DNA of 64,000 nt from Lachnospiraceae bacterium (GTDB lineage: Bacteria; Bacillota; Clostridia; Lachnospirales; Lachnospiraceae): assembly GCA_910574885.1 (NCBI GenBank), contig CAJTDD010000018.1:1-64000 (forward strand), written 5' to 3'. Shown here one piece after another: positions 1-8,306 of the stretch; position 1 is the stretch's first letter, and every line of letters starts with the position of its first letter. The position numbers and the translations under genes are program-made. The notes beneath the pieces were generated by a model. The model had not been told where the DNA came from. It made no database searches and saw only the letters and a list, made by a program, of their open reading frames with translations.

Positions 1-1
1 T

Positions 2-130
2 AAAGAAAGGTATGCCGGACTATCTATAGGAGAGCTGCTGGCTGTGGTCTGGAAGATTGATATACGCATTTGTCCGGAATGCGGGCGCCACAGGATGCAA
101 CAGGCCGGAAGGACATATGGTTCATCCTGA
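2..130 (+). CDS. C-terminal end of a transposase, IS91-like (partial)
   Basis: The reading frame is open from the window edge and ends at TGA 128-130. It encodes about 42 residues containing YAGLSIGELL and a CPECG cysteine motif near the end. The 'GLSIGELL...CPECG' ending resembles the C-terminus of IS91/IS801-type rolling-circle transposases, which usually end with a short cysteine motif. This is by recollection of the family, not an alignment, and the catalytic part lies outside the window. If correct, an insertion sequence borders the accessory cluster. Confidence 0.42.
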   Translation, partial: KERYAGLSIGELLAVVWKIDIRICPECGRHRMQQAGRTYGSS

Positions 131-143
131 TACAAACTTTTTC

Positions 144-347
144 TTACTGAATAAATTTTTTAAAAGCCTCCGCAAGAAGGCTTGCGAAGCATACCTTTTT
201 ACCGGATATATTTGTAAATCTACACAAAAAACAGATGCTTATGCCAGGAAGTACCTGCAAAATCTGTGCAGTTTCACTAACTGTGAAAAATACTTCCTCC
301 ATACACATATTGGCTAAAGGTCCGCAGTCTGGTACAATCGGAAAGAA
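144..347 (-). pseudogene. Unrecognised coding-like remnant
   Basis: On the minus strand a 67-codon open stretch reads coherently (PDCGPLANMCMEEVFF near its start, FASLLAEAFKKFIQ before the stop at 144-146). It has no good ribosome site and is preceded by an in-frame TGA at 348-350. I do not recognise it. It could be the tail of a gene cut by the transposase-linked rearrangement, or chance. Otherwise the stretch 131-429 holds no gene I can support. Confidence 0.22.
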
Positions 348-429
348 TCACATTCAGGGCAGTTTTATCTTTTGTATAAAGCTGCTCTTTTCGTCTGCCC
401 TGAATCTGATACTTTCCTAAAGAATTGTA

Positions 430-840
430 TCACACTCCACAATGAGCAGCATATTCTCCATCCTTAATTGCAAAAACCTTGATGTATTCTGGGATTTCGA
501 GATGTTTCCCGGCTTTTGCTACCTCCTCGCCCAGTTCTTGCGCAATCTCCTCATGGTTAAAACCACGATATATTACCAATCGCCATTGCCAGGTATCAAT
601 TTTTGAATCCGGAGCATTAAAACGATATCCTTGCAGCAATTGGAAAGAAAGATTACGCGATAAGTCTATTTTCAGAACACTCTGCAAATCCTGGTTTTCA
701 AATCACATACCCCAATCAAAACGCCCCCAATGGAAATGCTCGTTATAGCCGTTATCTGCAACTATTTGAAGAAATTTACTGATTTCTTCGTACTGTCTGT
801 TAAATCGTATGCTATCTTTGTAATTTTCAATTAAATACAT
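430..840 (-). pseudogene. Decayed, apparently chimeric GNAT acetyltransferase
   Basis: An ATG at 838-840 overlaps the stop of the upstream CPBP gene by 4 nt. The first 45 residues (YNEHFHWGRFDWG) resemble the start of one GNAT family. A TGA at 703-705 then interrupts the frame. The same frame continues with IPEYIKVFAIKDGEYAAHCGV, which resembles the middle of a different GNAT family, and ends at TGA 430-432 before the acetyl-CoA loop (RxxGxG) could occur. The gene is therefore truncated, contains a stop, and looks like a fusion of two acetyltransferases. It is probably non-functional. Confidence 0.5.
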
Positions 841-1690
841 TTCTATTCACCCTCTTTTTCCTGCTCTTGTAAACATAAATTGCCAGTACAAAAGCAAAGG
901 AAATTATTTGTGCAGCCATAATCCGGACAATTTGTAATTCGTCTGCACCATTTAGAGAAATGACATGCAGCATATTTGTAGCAACGGTATTATTGAATAA
1001 ATGGTCGCCAAGCCCCGTCCATATATTTCCTGTCATATGGTAAAGAAGTCCCCATTTCATTCCCATAATTCCGGCAAGGATTATATACCCGATACCCATC
1101 AGAACCATTGCCGCAAATGACATTTCATCATCCATACAGCTTCTGACCGGCATTACAATGTGCCAGACTCCGAATAAAAATGCCGCAATAAAATTCGCCT
1201 GCATAAATGATTTCGATTCAGAAAATATTTTAATGAACAGTCCTCGAAAAATGCCTTCCTCCATCCATACATTGAGCACATTGAATACTACACATAACAG
1301 AAAGAAAACAAAATCCGTATTTTTTATCCCGGAACCCGTTAAAGAAAAACTGCTGATATATATTTCTAAATGTGCAGGGTTTCCTTGCAGTGCTAAAATT
1401 GTTAATTCCAACCAATATGAAATAGCAAAGCAAACGCTTCCCAATAACAAACCTTTCAAAATACTGCTTACAAAACCGTTTCTTTGAAATCCAATATCAC
1501 TCCATGTAAGATTTACCCTTTTCAATACCAATGCTAATATGATAATTCCAACTGCTTTATGAAGCACATTTTCTCCAATAGCCGTCCTGTCTGTCTCAAT
1601 CAGAAAATATTCTACAAACCTTGCAGCTAAACAAAGCGTAAATATTGCGACGCACAAACTATCTGATTTATATTTTGTATTTCTTCCCAT
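827..1690 (-). CDS. CPBP-family intramembrane metalloprotease
   Basis: A 287-residue, highly hydrophobic protein with about seven or eight membrane segments. It carries the CPBP (CAAX protease and bacteriocin-processing, Abi) signature: WMEEGIFRG at residues 142-150, where Glu144, Glu145 and Arg149 are the expected catalytic or metal-site residues. His177 follows in FGVWHIV, and a GDHLFNN motif lies near residue 228. Family members are membrane proteases, in some cases linked to bacteriocin maturation or self-immunity; the substrate here is unknown. It ends 4 nt inside the start of the decayed GNAT and lies 6 nt downstream of an intact GNAT, so it belongs to one minus-strand operon. The start is the ATG at 1690; its ribosome site is weak. 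Confidence 0.8.
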   Translation of the reverse strand: MGRNTKYKSDSLCVAIFTLCLAARFVEYFLIETDRTAIGENVLHKAVGIIILALVLKRVNLTWSDIGFQRNGFVSSILKGLLLGSVCFAISYWLELTILALQGNPAHLEIYISSFSLTGSGIKNTDFVFFLLCVVFNVLNVWMEEGIFRGLFIKIFSESKSFMQANFIAAFLFGVWHIVMPVRSCMDDEMSFAAMVLMGIGYIILAGIMGMKWGLLYHMTGNIWTGLGDHLFNNTVATNMLHVISLNGADELQIVRIMAAQIISFAFVLAIYVYKSRKKRVNRNVFN

Positions 1691-1696
1691 TCCAAA

Positions 1697-2239
1697 TCAT
1701 TTCCCTCCTGTACTGCATGATTTTCCTGCTTTATCCAATTCATATAAAAACGTACTGATTAAAATTGGATTACCATTTTTATCATTTTTATATGATTGAT
1801 TATCAAGCCTTCTTATACGTTGAAATCCCAGTCTTTCTAATAGTTTCCATGATGAAACATTCCGCACATCACAATCTCCATAAATTGTACTGATACCCAC
1901 TGATTCAAATAGATAATGAACAAGCGCATTGCCTGCCTCTGTTGCATAACCCTGTCCGCAATATTCAGGATTATAATCATAATCCATACAATAATGTCCT
2001 TCTTCATCTATCCAATAGCCAATGCTTCCTATAACATGCTGTTTTGATTTTAATTCGGCAACAAGACGGTTATCCATATCCTGCCACTCAGTAATTATGT
2101 TTTTTACCTGTTCTCCTGACATTGGATAAAAATCTTCGAATTTGCTGACTTCTTCATCAGAAAAATATTTTATAATATCCTCAAAATCTGTCACTCTATA
2201 ATTTCTCAGAAGTAATCTGCTGGTTTCTATAGTTATCAT
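1697..2239 (-). CDS. GNAT N-acetyltransferase, RimJ/RimL type
   Basis: A 180-residue cytosolic protein starting ETSRLLLRNYRVTDFEDI, the usual opening of RimJ/RimL-like GNAT enzymes. The acetyl-CoA pyrophosphate loop is CGQGYATEA near residues 94-102, and NVSSWKLLERLGF is the conserved C-terminal helix and strand. It should transfer acetyl from acetyl-CoA to an amine on a protein N-terminus or a small molecule; the acceptor cannot be read from the sequence. The start is supported by GGAGAG 9 nt upstream. It is the first gene of the CPBP/GNAT group; 217 bp separate it from the next gene upstream. Confidence 0.85.
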   Translation of the reverse strand: MITIETSRLLLRNYRVTDFEDIIKYFSDEEVSKFEDFYPMSGEQVKNIITEWQDMDNRLVAELKSKQHVIGSIGYWIDEEGHYCMDYDYNPEYCGQGYATEAGNALVHYLFESVGISTIYGDCDVRNVSSWKLLERLGFQRIRRLDNQSYKNDKNGNPILISTFLYELDKAGKSCSTGGK

Positions 2240-2456
2240 CTAAACGCTCTCCTTAAAACGAGAATTTTATAAAATAAGCATTGATTGACCTATATTGTAC
2301 AAAAGGTGCAATACAATAGCTCCCCATAAACAATTTGTTTTCTTATATACAAAATCACATACAAAATGTAATATTATTAAGCATATCACATGATATAATG
2401 ATAAGTTGCTCAAGGAAAAACCACCTACAACCTATTTTCTCCTCCATAAATCCGAT

Positions 2457-2969
2457 TTACAGGGCAATTCTATAAATATCCGCCTGTTCCCCATCCAGTT
2501 CAAAGCTGCGCTCAAAAACTCCGCCGTTCCTAATGATCGTCTTCACTGAGGGTTCATTCATCTTTTCCACGGAAAGATGCAGTTCGTTCATCCCTGCCCT
2601 TTTCGCAATATCTAATAATTGCCGCAGCATTTCCGTAGCATAGCCCTTTCGTCTTTCCGACGGACGAACGCTGTAGCCACAATTGCCCAGATCCTTTAGG
2701 AAGTCGTTGAGCGTATGCCTTAAATCAATGATTCCCACAATTCTGTCATTACTATCAACGGCAAAGAATGTGTCTGTTATCACCCAGTCCGGATTAACCG
2801 TTTCCTCTTTCGTATTTGCGTCTATGATTCTGCACCATTCTCTGTAATCATCCATTTTATCAAGCAATTCACTTCCATTAATTACGAATTCCCCGTTATC
2901 AAAAAATTCCTGTTTGAACTCCAATGCCTGTTTTTTCAGTGCTTCTGTTGGTCTGACCAGTCTAATCAT
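2457..2969 (-). CDS. GNAT N-acetyltransferase
   Basis: A 170-residue GNAT protein with the acetyl-CoA loop RPSERRKGYATEML and the late motif NEPSVKTIIRNGG. The architecture matches YesJ/ElaA-like small-molecule acetyltransferases with an N-terminal substrate arm. The ATG at 2969 is chosen because GGAGG lies 6 nt before it; an upstream in-frame ATG at 3011 has no ribosome site. It overlaps the end of the upstream nucleotidyltransferase by 8 nt, so the two are translationally coupled. Such pairs are common in aminoglycoside- or streptothricin-type resistance loci, but no specific acceptor can be assigned. Confidence 0.82.
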   Translation of the reverse strand: MIRLVRPTEALKKQALEFKQEFFDNGEFVINGSELLDKMDDYREWCRIIDANTKEETVNPDWVITDTFFAVDSNDRIVGIIDLRHTLNDFLKDLGNCGYSVRPSERRKGYATEMLRQLLDIAKRAGMNELHLSVEKMNEPSVKTIIRNGGVFERSFELDGEQADIYRIAL

Positions 2970-4023
2970 TTTTGTCCTCCTTAAAATACCGTTTTTCGTA
3001 ATCCTCCACAAATTCTGTCATACTCTCAAAATGCTTTGGACAAATTCCCACTTTTTCATATTCTGCAAGATACTTATTCAAAGCCTGATCGAAGACATCC
3101 ACATTCTCCTCCAGATTTTTGGGGCTAAATTTATCCATAATTTCAAAATCATCTACTGCGATACATTCTGCAATCTCATAGAACATCCACTGTAAAGACA
3201 GTAAATTCATAAAGGAAGAACACACATCGTCTCTGCCTGCTGCCTCGGTCATTTTGTTTTTCCAGTTAGAATACATTTCCTCATATGTTCCTCGCAGATT
3301 TTCTGCTGAAGGAAGTTTCTTTTTCTTCGGAACCTGCAGATACCCGTCTGTCAAAATGAAAACTTCCGTCAGTCTTTCCCGTATCTTTTCCACCGTCTCT
3401 GCCTGAATGACAGCAAGAATCCCAGTTTCAAGGTCAAAAGGAAGTTTAAGCTGTTTAAGCTCATCCAGAGCCCTTTTCGTTCCTTTTCTGAAATACTGGC
3501 CATTATACAACATTACAGCATTTTCTATAAACTCAATAGCCGCTCCTGCACAGCTTCTTGCTTTTGATAAAGACTGTGCAAGACAGACCTCCGCAAACAT
3601 CTTTTTTGCATCACTATATACCTGTTCAGCCTTCTCATACCGCCTGTCCGACGCAAGCAGCTCTGCCGCCTTTCTTCTGATCTCATCCAACCTTTCCAAT
3701 GCACTTTTATCTTTGCAATAAACGATCCTCGAATCGAACAGCTTAGACAAATGTGCGTGGCTGCACTGCGCATCTTCTTCAAGCATATCCCAACTGGTAC
3801 AGTAAAGGTCATACCCTATATCAACATCATCTATAATAAATCCATCAGCCAGAACCTGTCCGTTTTCGTCATTGATCAGAATCATCAAATCAAGATCGGA
3901 TTTTTCGTACTTATCTCCGGTAATGACCGAGCCATACACACCAATCATTGCCAGGGAATCAGGGCACAAAGCATCTGCCTTTTTTATGATAATGTCTATC
4001 ATTTTTTCATTTATGTCATTCAT
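2962..4023 (-). CDS. Nucleotidyltransferase-fold protein, aminoglycoside adenylyltransferase-like
   Basis: A 353-residue protein with the polymerase-beta nucleotidyltransferase signature near residues 30-47: YGSVITGDKYEKSDLDLMIL, that is GS followed by D-x-D. A long helical C-terminal part follows. This layout is shared by ANT/Lnu-type antibiotic nucleotidyltransferases and by uncharacterised nucleotidyltransferases of Clostridia. It would move a nucleotide monophosphate from NTP to a hydroxyl. GGAGGG before the ATG at 4023 supports the start. It is coupled to the GNAT gene downstream. Resistance is plausible but not proven; a general nucleotidyltransferase is the alternative. Confidence 0.68.
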   Translation of the reverse strand: MNDINEKMIDIIIKKADALCPDSLAMIGVYGSVITGDKYEKSDLDLMILINDENGQVLADGFIIDDVDIGYDLYCTSWDMLEEDAQCSHAHLSKLFDSRIVYCKDKSALERLDEIRRKAAELLASDRRYEKAEQVYSDAKKMFAEVCLAQSLSKARSCAGAAIEFIENAVMLYNGQYFRKGTKRALDELKQLKLPFDLETGILAVIQAETVEKIRERLTEVFILTDGYLQVPKKKKLPSAENLRGTYEEMYSNWKNKMTEAAGRDDVCSSFMNLLSLQWMFYEIAECIAVDDFEIMDKFSPKNLEENVDVFDQALNKYLAEYEKVGICPKHFESMTEFVEDYEKRYFKEDKND

Positions 4024-4084
4024 TCCATACCCTCCAATATAAATCTCAGTTTTTGATTTAGGCAGAACAGGACACTACATTTTT

Positions 4085-4393
4085 CTATTGCACTGTAAAT
4101 TCAGTCCATTCCATATGATTATATTGCATTACATCATTTGCCTTTTTCATACCAAGTTTCTCATAAAACGGGATGGCATTTTCATTTGCTGTCAAATATA
4201 CCGCTATATCTTTTTCGCCGCCTGCTTTATCGTGTGCGGCCTTCATAAGCTGCCTTCCAATACCAATTCTGATTTTCCAGTATGTCAACTGGATTTTAGT
4301 GTTCTCTTTCTATTGAGACATGGAATAAATACATGTCCCACTGAAATCATTACAAATGGCATAATTAAATTTACCGTCAGTAAAGAATACAAT
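4085..4393 (-). pseudogene. GNAT acetyltransferase remnant with internal stop
   Basis: The minus-strand frame after TAG 4394-4396 reads FFTDGKFNYAICNDF and then meets TAG at 4310-4312. Without changing frame it continues with IGIGRQLMKAAHDKAGG and ENAIPFYEKLGM, the acetyl-CoA loop and C-terminal strand of a GNAT enzyme, to the stop at 4085. The N-terminal arm is missing and the core is interrupted, so this is a relic. It is the second decayed acetyltransferase in the first 4.4 kb. Confidence 0.6.
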
Positions 4394-4420
4394 CTAAACC
4401 TCCACTAATATTCCTTATGT

Positions 4421-4570
4421 TTACTTCTTTTGTTCCAAATCAATGATTGTCTTATCCGCTTTTAAAGCCTCCTGTGCTTTCTTTTTTTCTATCTCTTTAC
4501 AGGCTTCCAACATTCCATTTTTGACCGCCCATTTAACCACAAAATATAAAGCAATCAAAACAATAAAGGT
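4421..4570 (-). pseudogene. Fragment of a small single-span membrane protein
   Basis: A minus-strand frame of about 50 codons encodes a hydrophobic segment (FIVLIALYFVVKWAVKNGM) followed by a charged tail (KEIEKKKAQEALKADKTIIDLE). It resembles small Clostridial membrane proteins of the DUF6019 type (from memory). No ATG begins it and an in-frame TAA lies just upstream, so either a TTG is used or the N-terminus has been lost. It sits immediately downstream of the next GNAT gene on the same strand. Confidence 0.35.
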
Positions 4571-4578
4571 TCCTTATT

Positions 4579-5064
4579 TTATTCATCAATCTCAATCATC
4601 CGTTTATATACACCCGAAGATTTTTCGTCAATCATAATTGCGTCTACACATTTTTTATAAAAATCAACAGCGGATTTTGCAGGCCATCCTATAATGGCAT
4701 AAGCATAGCCAAGCTCCTGCATGGATTCCAGAGACTTCAGCAGCAGGGCTTTCCCTATTCCCTTTCTTCTTTCACTTTTCACCACAGCCATAGGACCGAA
4801 AAAATTCCTGGCTGTCGCCTCATAACATGCGAAACCGATGATTTCCTTTTCCCTTGTTGCAATATAACAGGTAATGGGATTATTAGAAAAAGCGTCCTTA
4901 ACTTCATCTGAATAATCATCTTTTGCACATGTCCTGAAGAAAGCAATGATCCTGCTCCTGTCAGGCGCTAATGCTTTTTTGATTCTGATACCACTCTTGA
5001 ATAAATTTTCTTCTATGTCGTGCGAATGAGGTATATTATATAATTTAACAAGCATATCTGCCAT
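4579..5064 (-). CDS. GNAT N-acetyltransferase
   Basis: A 161-residue GNAT protein. ERRKGIGKALLLKSLESM, near residue 110, is the acetyl-CoA loop and helix; AVDFYKKCVDA is the C-terminal tyrosine region. The ATG at 5064 has GGAGG 7 nt upstream and is preferred over the earlier ATG at 5079. The stop is followed within 10 bp by a small membrane-protein remnant. The acceptor substrate is unknown. With the other intact and decayed copies it makes this 5-kb stretch unusually rich in acetyltransferases. Confidence 0.82.
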   Translation of the reverse strand: MADMLVKLYNIPHSHDIEENLFKSGIRIKKALAPDRSRIIAFFRTCAKDDYSDEVKDAFSNNPITCYIATREKEIIGFACYEATARNFFGPMAVVKSERRKGIGKALLLKSLESMQELGYAYAIIGWPAKSAVDFYKKCVDAIMIDEKSSGVYKRMIEIDE

Positions 5065-5097
5065 ATGATTACCTCCCAAAAAATATTGGTTTGCTGT

Positions 5098-5967
5098 CTA
5101 TTGTGCCATATACGCATAAAGTGTAATCCATTTATTCTCTTCGCCAACTTTTCCTGCTTTAAATGCCGGGACACTTTTTGATGCAGTTAACAGGTATCTC
5201 CCGTTATCCAGCCTGTGCCGGTTCAATACCTCATATCCGGCCTGCATCGCTTCAGATTCCCCTGGACATCCCAACACTCTTAATGCATATACAATATTCT
5301 GAACGCCGACTTTAATTGGATCTGACGGATAAAATGTCTCCAGCATCACATCCACCATCGGCGCTTCCCTGTTATCCGTCCGGTAAAAAATATTCCTTTT
5401 GGTGAAATAATGTACTAACGCGCTCTCACACTCACATTCAATCCCTAAAAGATGAAGTTCTGCAACAAGCAGAAGATACTCAACCGTCAGCCTGGCACAG
5501 CTTTTATGTGGTTTCTTTGGGTCATTGATTTTCTTATTACTGCTGATACAGCCAAACCCGCCGTCTTCTTTGATCCTACCAAGCATACATCCTATCTCCT
5601 CTTTCACGATATCCACCTGGTAATATCCCAGTTTCACAAGGTTCCTTAATAAATAAGGCTCGCCGCATAACATTTTAAATCCCGTGCTTTGGATCAGCGA
5701 AAACACTTCTTCGTCGATATCACTTCCGATATCAGCTCTGGTTAATCCCCATTCGGCAAATGCCATAATTGCGTCAAATTTCGCCCAGGGTTTCTCCTTT
5801 TCTAATTTCTTTAATGCCCGCTCATATACTTTGCTTTGAAGTAATTTATTTTTACATTCGATGACTTTTGTATCATCATCACTTAGTTTCAGATACTCCT
5901 TTAATGTCCGGAGCCTGACTTCAGGAGTGTCCTCTTCTAACAGCCATTCTAAAATTTTTTCATCCAT
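5098..5967 (-). CDS. Alpha/alpha-toroid (prenyltransferase/squalene-cyclase-like) repeat protein
   Basis: A 289-residue helical protein. Repeats with a DGGFGC element (residues 135-140) and LDNGRYLL near residue 255 resemble the QW/GG repeats of the terpenoid cyclase and prenyltransferase alpha/alpha toroid. The acidic DxDD motif of squalene-hopene cyclases is not seen, so cyclase activity is unlikely. Many short bacterial proteins of this fold are annotated only as prenyltransferase/squalene-oxidase repeat proteins. GGGAG 5 nt before the ATG supports the start. Lone gene between a GNAT and a small hypothetical, all minus strand. Function unknown. Confidence 0.55.
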   Translation of the reverse strand: MDEKILEWLLEEDTPEVRLRTLKEYLKLSDDDTKVIECKNKLLQSKVYERALKKLEKEKPWAKFDAIMAFAEWGLTRADIGSDIDEEVFSLIQSTGFKMLCGEPYLLRNLVKLGYYQVDIVKEEIGCMLGRIKEDGGFGCISSNKKINDPKKPHKSCARLTVEYLLLVAELHLLGIECECESALVHYFTKRNIFYRTDNREAPMVDVMLETFYPSDPIKVGVQNIVYALRVLGCPGESEAMQAGYEVLNRHRLDNGRYLLTASKSVPAFKAGKVGEENKWITLYAYMAQ

Positions 5968-6011
5968 TTTTACTCCCTTTGTAAAGTTATTTATTCACAA
6001 TTTTTAAGCGG

Positions 6012-6218
6012 TCAGTCAATCTTATGAAAGTGTACCGTCTGTTCTTTCATGGATATTTTCTCAACCTGCCACCCATATTCCGCAAGCTCCTTCTTATATT
6101 TCAGAAAAGAGTGGTCAATCGGTATCCCCGCGATATTCTGAATCTCCTCAAAGGTCAGCCGGAAAGATTCCTTTCCGCTTTTCTGCACATATTCCCATAA
6201 TGCGTTGTATTTACTCAT
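6012..6218 (-). CDS. Small conserved hypothetical protein (DUF7662-like)
   Basis: A 68-residue protein beginning SKYNALWEYVQKSGKESF and containing FEEIQNIAGIPIDHSFL and HFHKID at the end. Short proteins with 'YNALWEYV...LTFEEI...IDHSFL' are widespread in Firmicutes and carry the DUF7662 label (family name from memory). Their fold suggests a small nucleic-acid- or protein-binding module; no function is established. The ATG at 6218 follows AAGGTG, and the gene overlaps the stop of the upstream membrane protein by 8 nt, so they are co-translated. Confidence 0.6.
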   Translation of the reverse strand: MSKYNALWEYVQKSGKESFRLTFEEIQNIAGIPIDHSFLKYKKELAEYGWQVEKISMKEQTVHFHKID

Positions 6219-6630
6219 CACTTTTCACCTTTCCTTTCTGCCATTTCTTTTTCCTATAAACAAGAGTGACGGTATTGATGATACATAACAGCACAAAAAG
6301 ACTCGTAAAATTAATCCAGATATCCCTGTATGCTGTTTTCGCCAAAGGCTCCCGCAGTCCGGTAGACCAGACATATGCAAACGCCAGCAACAGGGATGGA
6401 ATATACGCGGTTACGTATCTGAGAATCAAGGGTTTAACAGGCAGCTTCGTACACAACTCAAATGCCGCTACCCCTATCAGAAGGATCATAGCCCTGTCTA
6501 ATTCGTGCCAGTTACCGCTTGGATCTTCATAAATACCGTCACAAAGATACAAAATGCTGCTTAACAATGTGATTCCTGTATATATAATCGAATAAATCGA
6601 TACGATGCGGATCCATTTTTTCTTATTCAT
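6211..6630 (-). CDS. Four-span membrane protein (DUF6608-like)
   Basis: A 139-residue protein with about four membrane segments (near residues 10-30, 47-62, 70-90 and 103-123), a DGIYEDPSGNWHELDRA loop after the first span and a lysine-rich tail. The loop and the LREPLAKTAYRDIW motif match small Clostridial membrane proteins labelled DUF6608 (recollection). Function unknown. Its ATG overlaps the stop of the upstream glycosyltransferase by 4 nt (AAATGA), and it overlaps the small DUF7662-like gene downstream, so the three form one transcription unit. Confidence 0.6.
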   Translation of the reverse strand: MNKKKWIRIVSIYSIIYTGITLLSSILYLCDGIYEDPSGNWHELDRAMILLIGVAAFELCTKLPVKPLILRYVTAYIPSLLLAFAYVWSTGLREPLAKTAYRDIWINFTSLFVLLCIINTVTLVYRKKKWQKGKVKSDE

Positions 6631-7670
6631 TTCTCTTCTCCAATCGAAGCAATCCGAACGGCTGAAGCCATTCCTCCGTCACCATATGTCGGACTTTCCA
6701 AAAACTCCTTTGACAACCGGCTTATTTCCTGATGACTTCTTATTGCGTGAGTTACTTCATTTTCCCAATGATATAACCTTAAATTTGATATGGTCTCTAT
6801 TCCCAACAATGCATCTGCTAAATGGTCGTGATAGCTGCTAATATGCTTTTCAATCATAAAACGCATAATCTCCAGCCGTTTATCCATGCTTTTTATATTG
6901 GATGAAGCAGGAGCTGTACGATACTGGATCAGCGGCTTATCAACAATCCCAATCCATGCTTCCGGAGATGTTTCTATCATGCTTAAAAAGAAATCCCAGT
7001 CTTCAAAACCAGAACGCATGGATTCATCATATCCTCCACACTGTTCAAATATTTCCCGGCGGAGAATGTGTGTCGCCGGACAGCAATTGCGTGATAAAAA
7101 TGAACTTATATTCCCTCCGGCAGGACAGACAATGGAATCCAAAATCCCAAATGTCTGCATCCGGGAGGAGGCAGCGACCATGGATGGATTGTCACGAAGC
7201 AATTGGCTTACATACTCCGTAAATTCAGGTTCCAGTTTATCATCCCCGTCTAATACTAATACCATTGGCGCCTGTGTTTTCTTTATACCGGTATTTCTCG
7301 CAGAGGATACTCCCCTGTTTTCTTGATAATGTATCATTACCGGAACCTGCAGATCAGCCTTTTTTTCCATATCTTTTAATATACGTATGGAATTCTCTTC
7401 TTTGGAGCCGTCATCAACAATGATTATTTTTTGGGGTAATAATGTTTGGGCGCATAAAGATTCAACGGCTTCAAGAATCATAGTTCCTTGATTAAAACTT
7501 GTTATGACCGCCTCAATGTCTGCTCCAAAACAATCTCTGTTCTTATCCATTTTTATTTTTCCTTCCAATTCCAATGTCCGGTCTGCCTCATATTCTTCAC
7601 AAAAAATGCAATCCCCTACAAGCCTGTATACCAAAAGAATCCTAACTTCCCCGGCAGGTTTTGGAACCAT
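6627..7670 (-). CDS. Family 2 glycosyltransferase (GT-A)
   Basis: A 347-residue protein with a GT2 catalytic domain: AVITSFNQG at the first strand, IIIVDDGS for nucleotide binding, the acidic LVLDGDDKLEP motif and GFEDWDFFL for the acceptor side. It should transfer a sugar from a nucleotide sugar to an unknown acceptor on the cytoplasmic side. No membrane span is evident. The ATG at 7670 has GGAAGG upstream and gives an N-terminal extension with a CIFC motif; the ATG at 7550 (MDKNRD) also has GGAAGG and would give a more typical N-terminus. It follows two coiled-coil genes and precedes two small genes on the same strand. Confidence 0.8.
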   Translation of the reverse strand: MVPKPAGEVRILLVYRLVGDCIFCEEYEADRTLELEGKIKMDKNRDCFGADIEAVITSFNQGTMILEAVESLCAQTLLPQKIIIVDDGSKEENSIRILKDMEKKADLQVPVMIHYQENRGVSSARNTGIKKTQAPMVLVLDGDDKLEPEFTEYVSQLLRDNPSMVAASSRMQTFGILDSIVCPAGGNISSFLSRNCCPATHILRREIFEQCGGYDESMRSGFEDWDFFLSMIETSPEAWIGIVDKPLIQYRTAPASSNIKSMDKRLEIMRFMIEKHISSYHDHLADALLGIETISNLRLYHWENEVTHAIRSHQEISRLSKEFLESPTYGDGGMASAVRIASIGEEK

Positions 7671-7704
7671 ATGGCAGTTCCTTCCTGCTGGGGATGGATT
7701 TCTT

Positions 7705-8205
7705 CTATGCAGAAATTGAAATATTCGTACCGGATTCGGGTCTTGCTTCTTCTCCTGTTTTCGTATAAATTACAGGCTCTGTCATAATAGCATCTGCTCC
7801 TTCTACAGGTGTGCTGCTGTCTGTACCAACCTGAACCGAATCGGATCTCTCACCTGACACGGCCTTCCCGCTTTCGCTGATGCTGACTGTATCCATGTTG
7901 CCACTCCCGCTTTCCGCTATCCTCTTTTCCTGTTCCCCGCGTTCTTCCTTTCGTTTCCGGATCGCGTTTTCCTGCTCTGATTTCGCGTTTTCCCGCGCCT
8001 CTTTTGCCTCTTCTTTCATTCCTTTCTCAATCTTCTTCTGATAGTCCTCTGCTTTGTCTGCAGTCTCACCGACATACCCCATTGCCCGCGCCATGGTGGA
8101 TGTATCGCCTCTCCTCTCTGCTTGTTCATAGACACGGAACGGCGTATTCATCATTTTCATATTCATACTTGCTCCTGCAAGGCCTTCCATTGTTTTCGCA
8201 TGCAT
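7705..8205 (-). CDS. Charged coiled-coil hypothetical protein
   Basis: A 166-residue soluble protein. It starts MHAKTMEGLAGASMNMKMMN, has a Lys/Glu-rich coiled coil in the middle (near residues 60-100) and ends in a low-complexity Ser/Thr/Gly tail. No family is recognised and no signal peptide is seen. The ATG at 8205 has GGAGG 7 nt upstream. It lies 101 bp downstream of another coiled-coil gene and 35 bp upstream of the glycosyltransferase. Placement after the LytTR/GHKL pair and its candidate binding site suggests control by that system (inference). Confidence 0.6.
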   Translation of the reverse strand: MHAKTMEGLAGASMNMKMMNTPFRVYEQAERRGDTSTMARAMGYVGETADKAEDYQKKIEKGMKEEAKEARENAKSEQENAIRKRKEERGEQEKRIAESGSGNMDTVSISESGKAVSGERSDSVQVGTDSSTPVEGADAIMTEPVIYTKTGEEARPESGTNISISA

Positions 8206-8306
8206 AATGATTCCTCCATCCAAATTTTTCCCGGCATAATCTTTTCAAAAATACTGGAAAACAGTATACATTTGCCACCATTTCCCGAAATTCATTCCTT
8301 GTGAAA

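Noticed and set aside
430-840. TGA read as tryptophan (recoding) in the GNAT gene
   Set aside because: Only one of the TGA positions falls where Trp would fit, all other genes in the window use TGA as stop, and the gene also lacks its C-terminal half.
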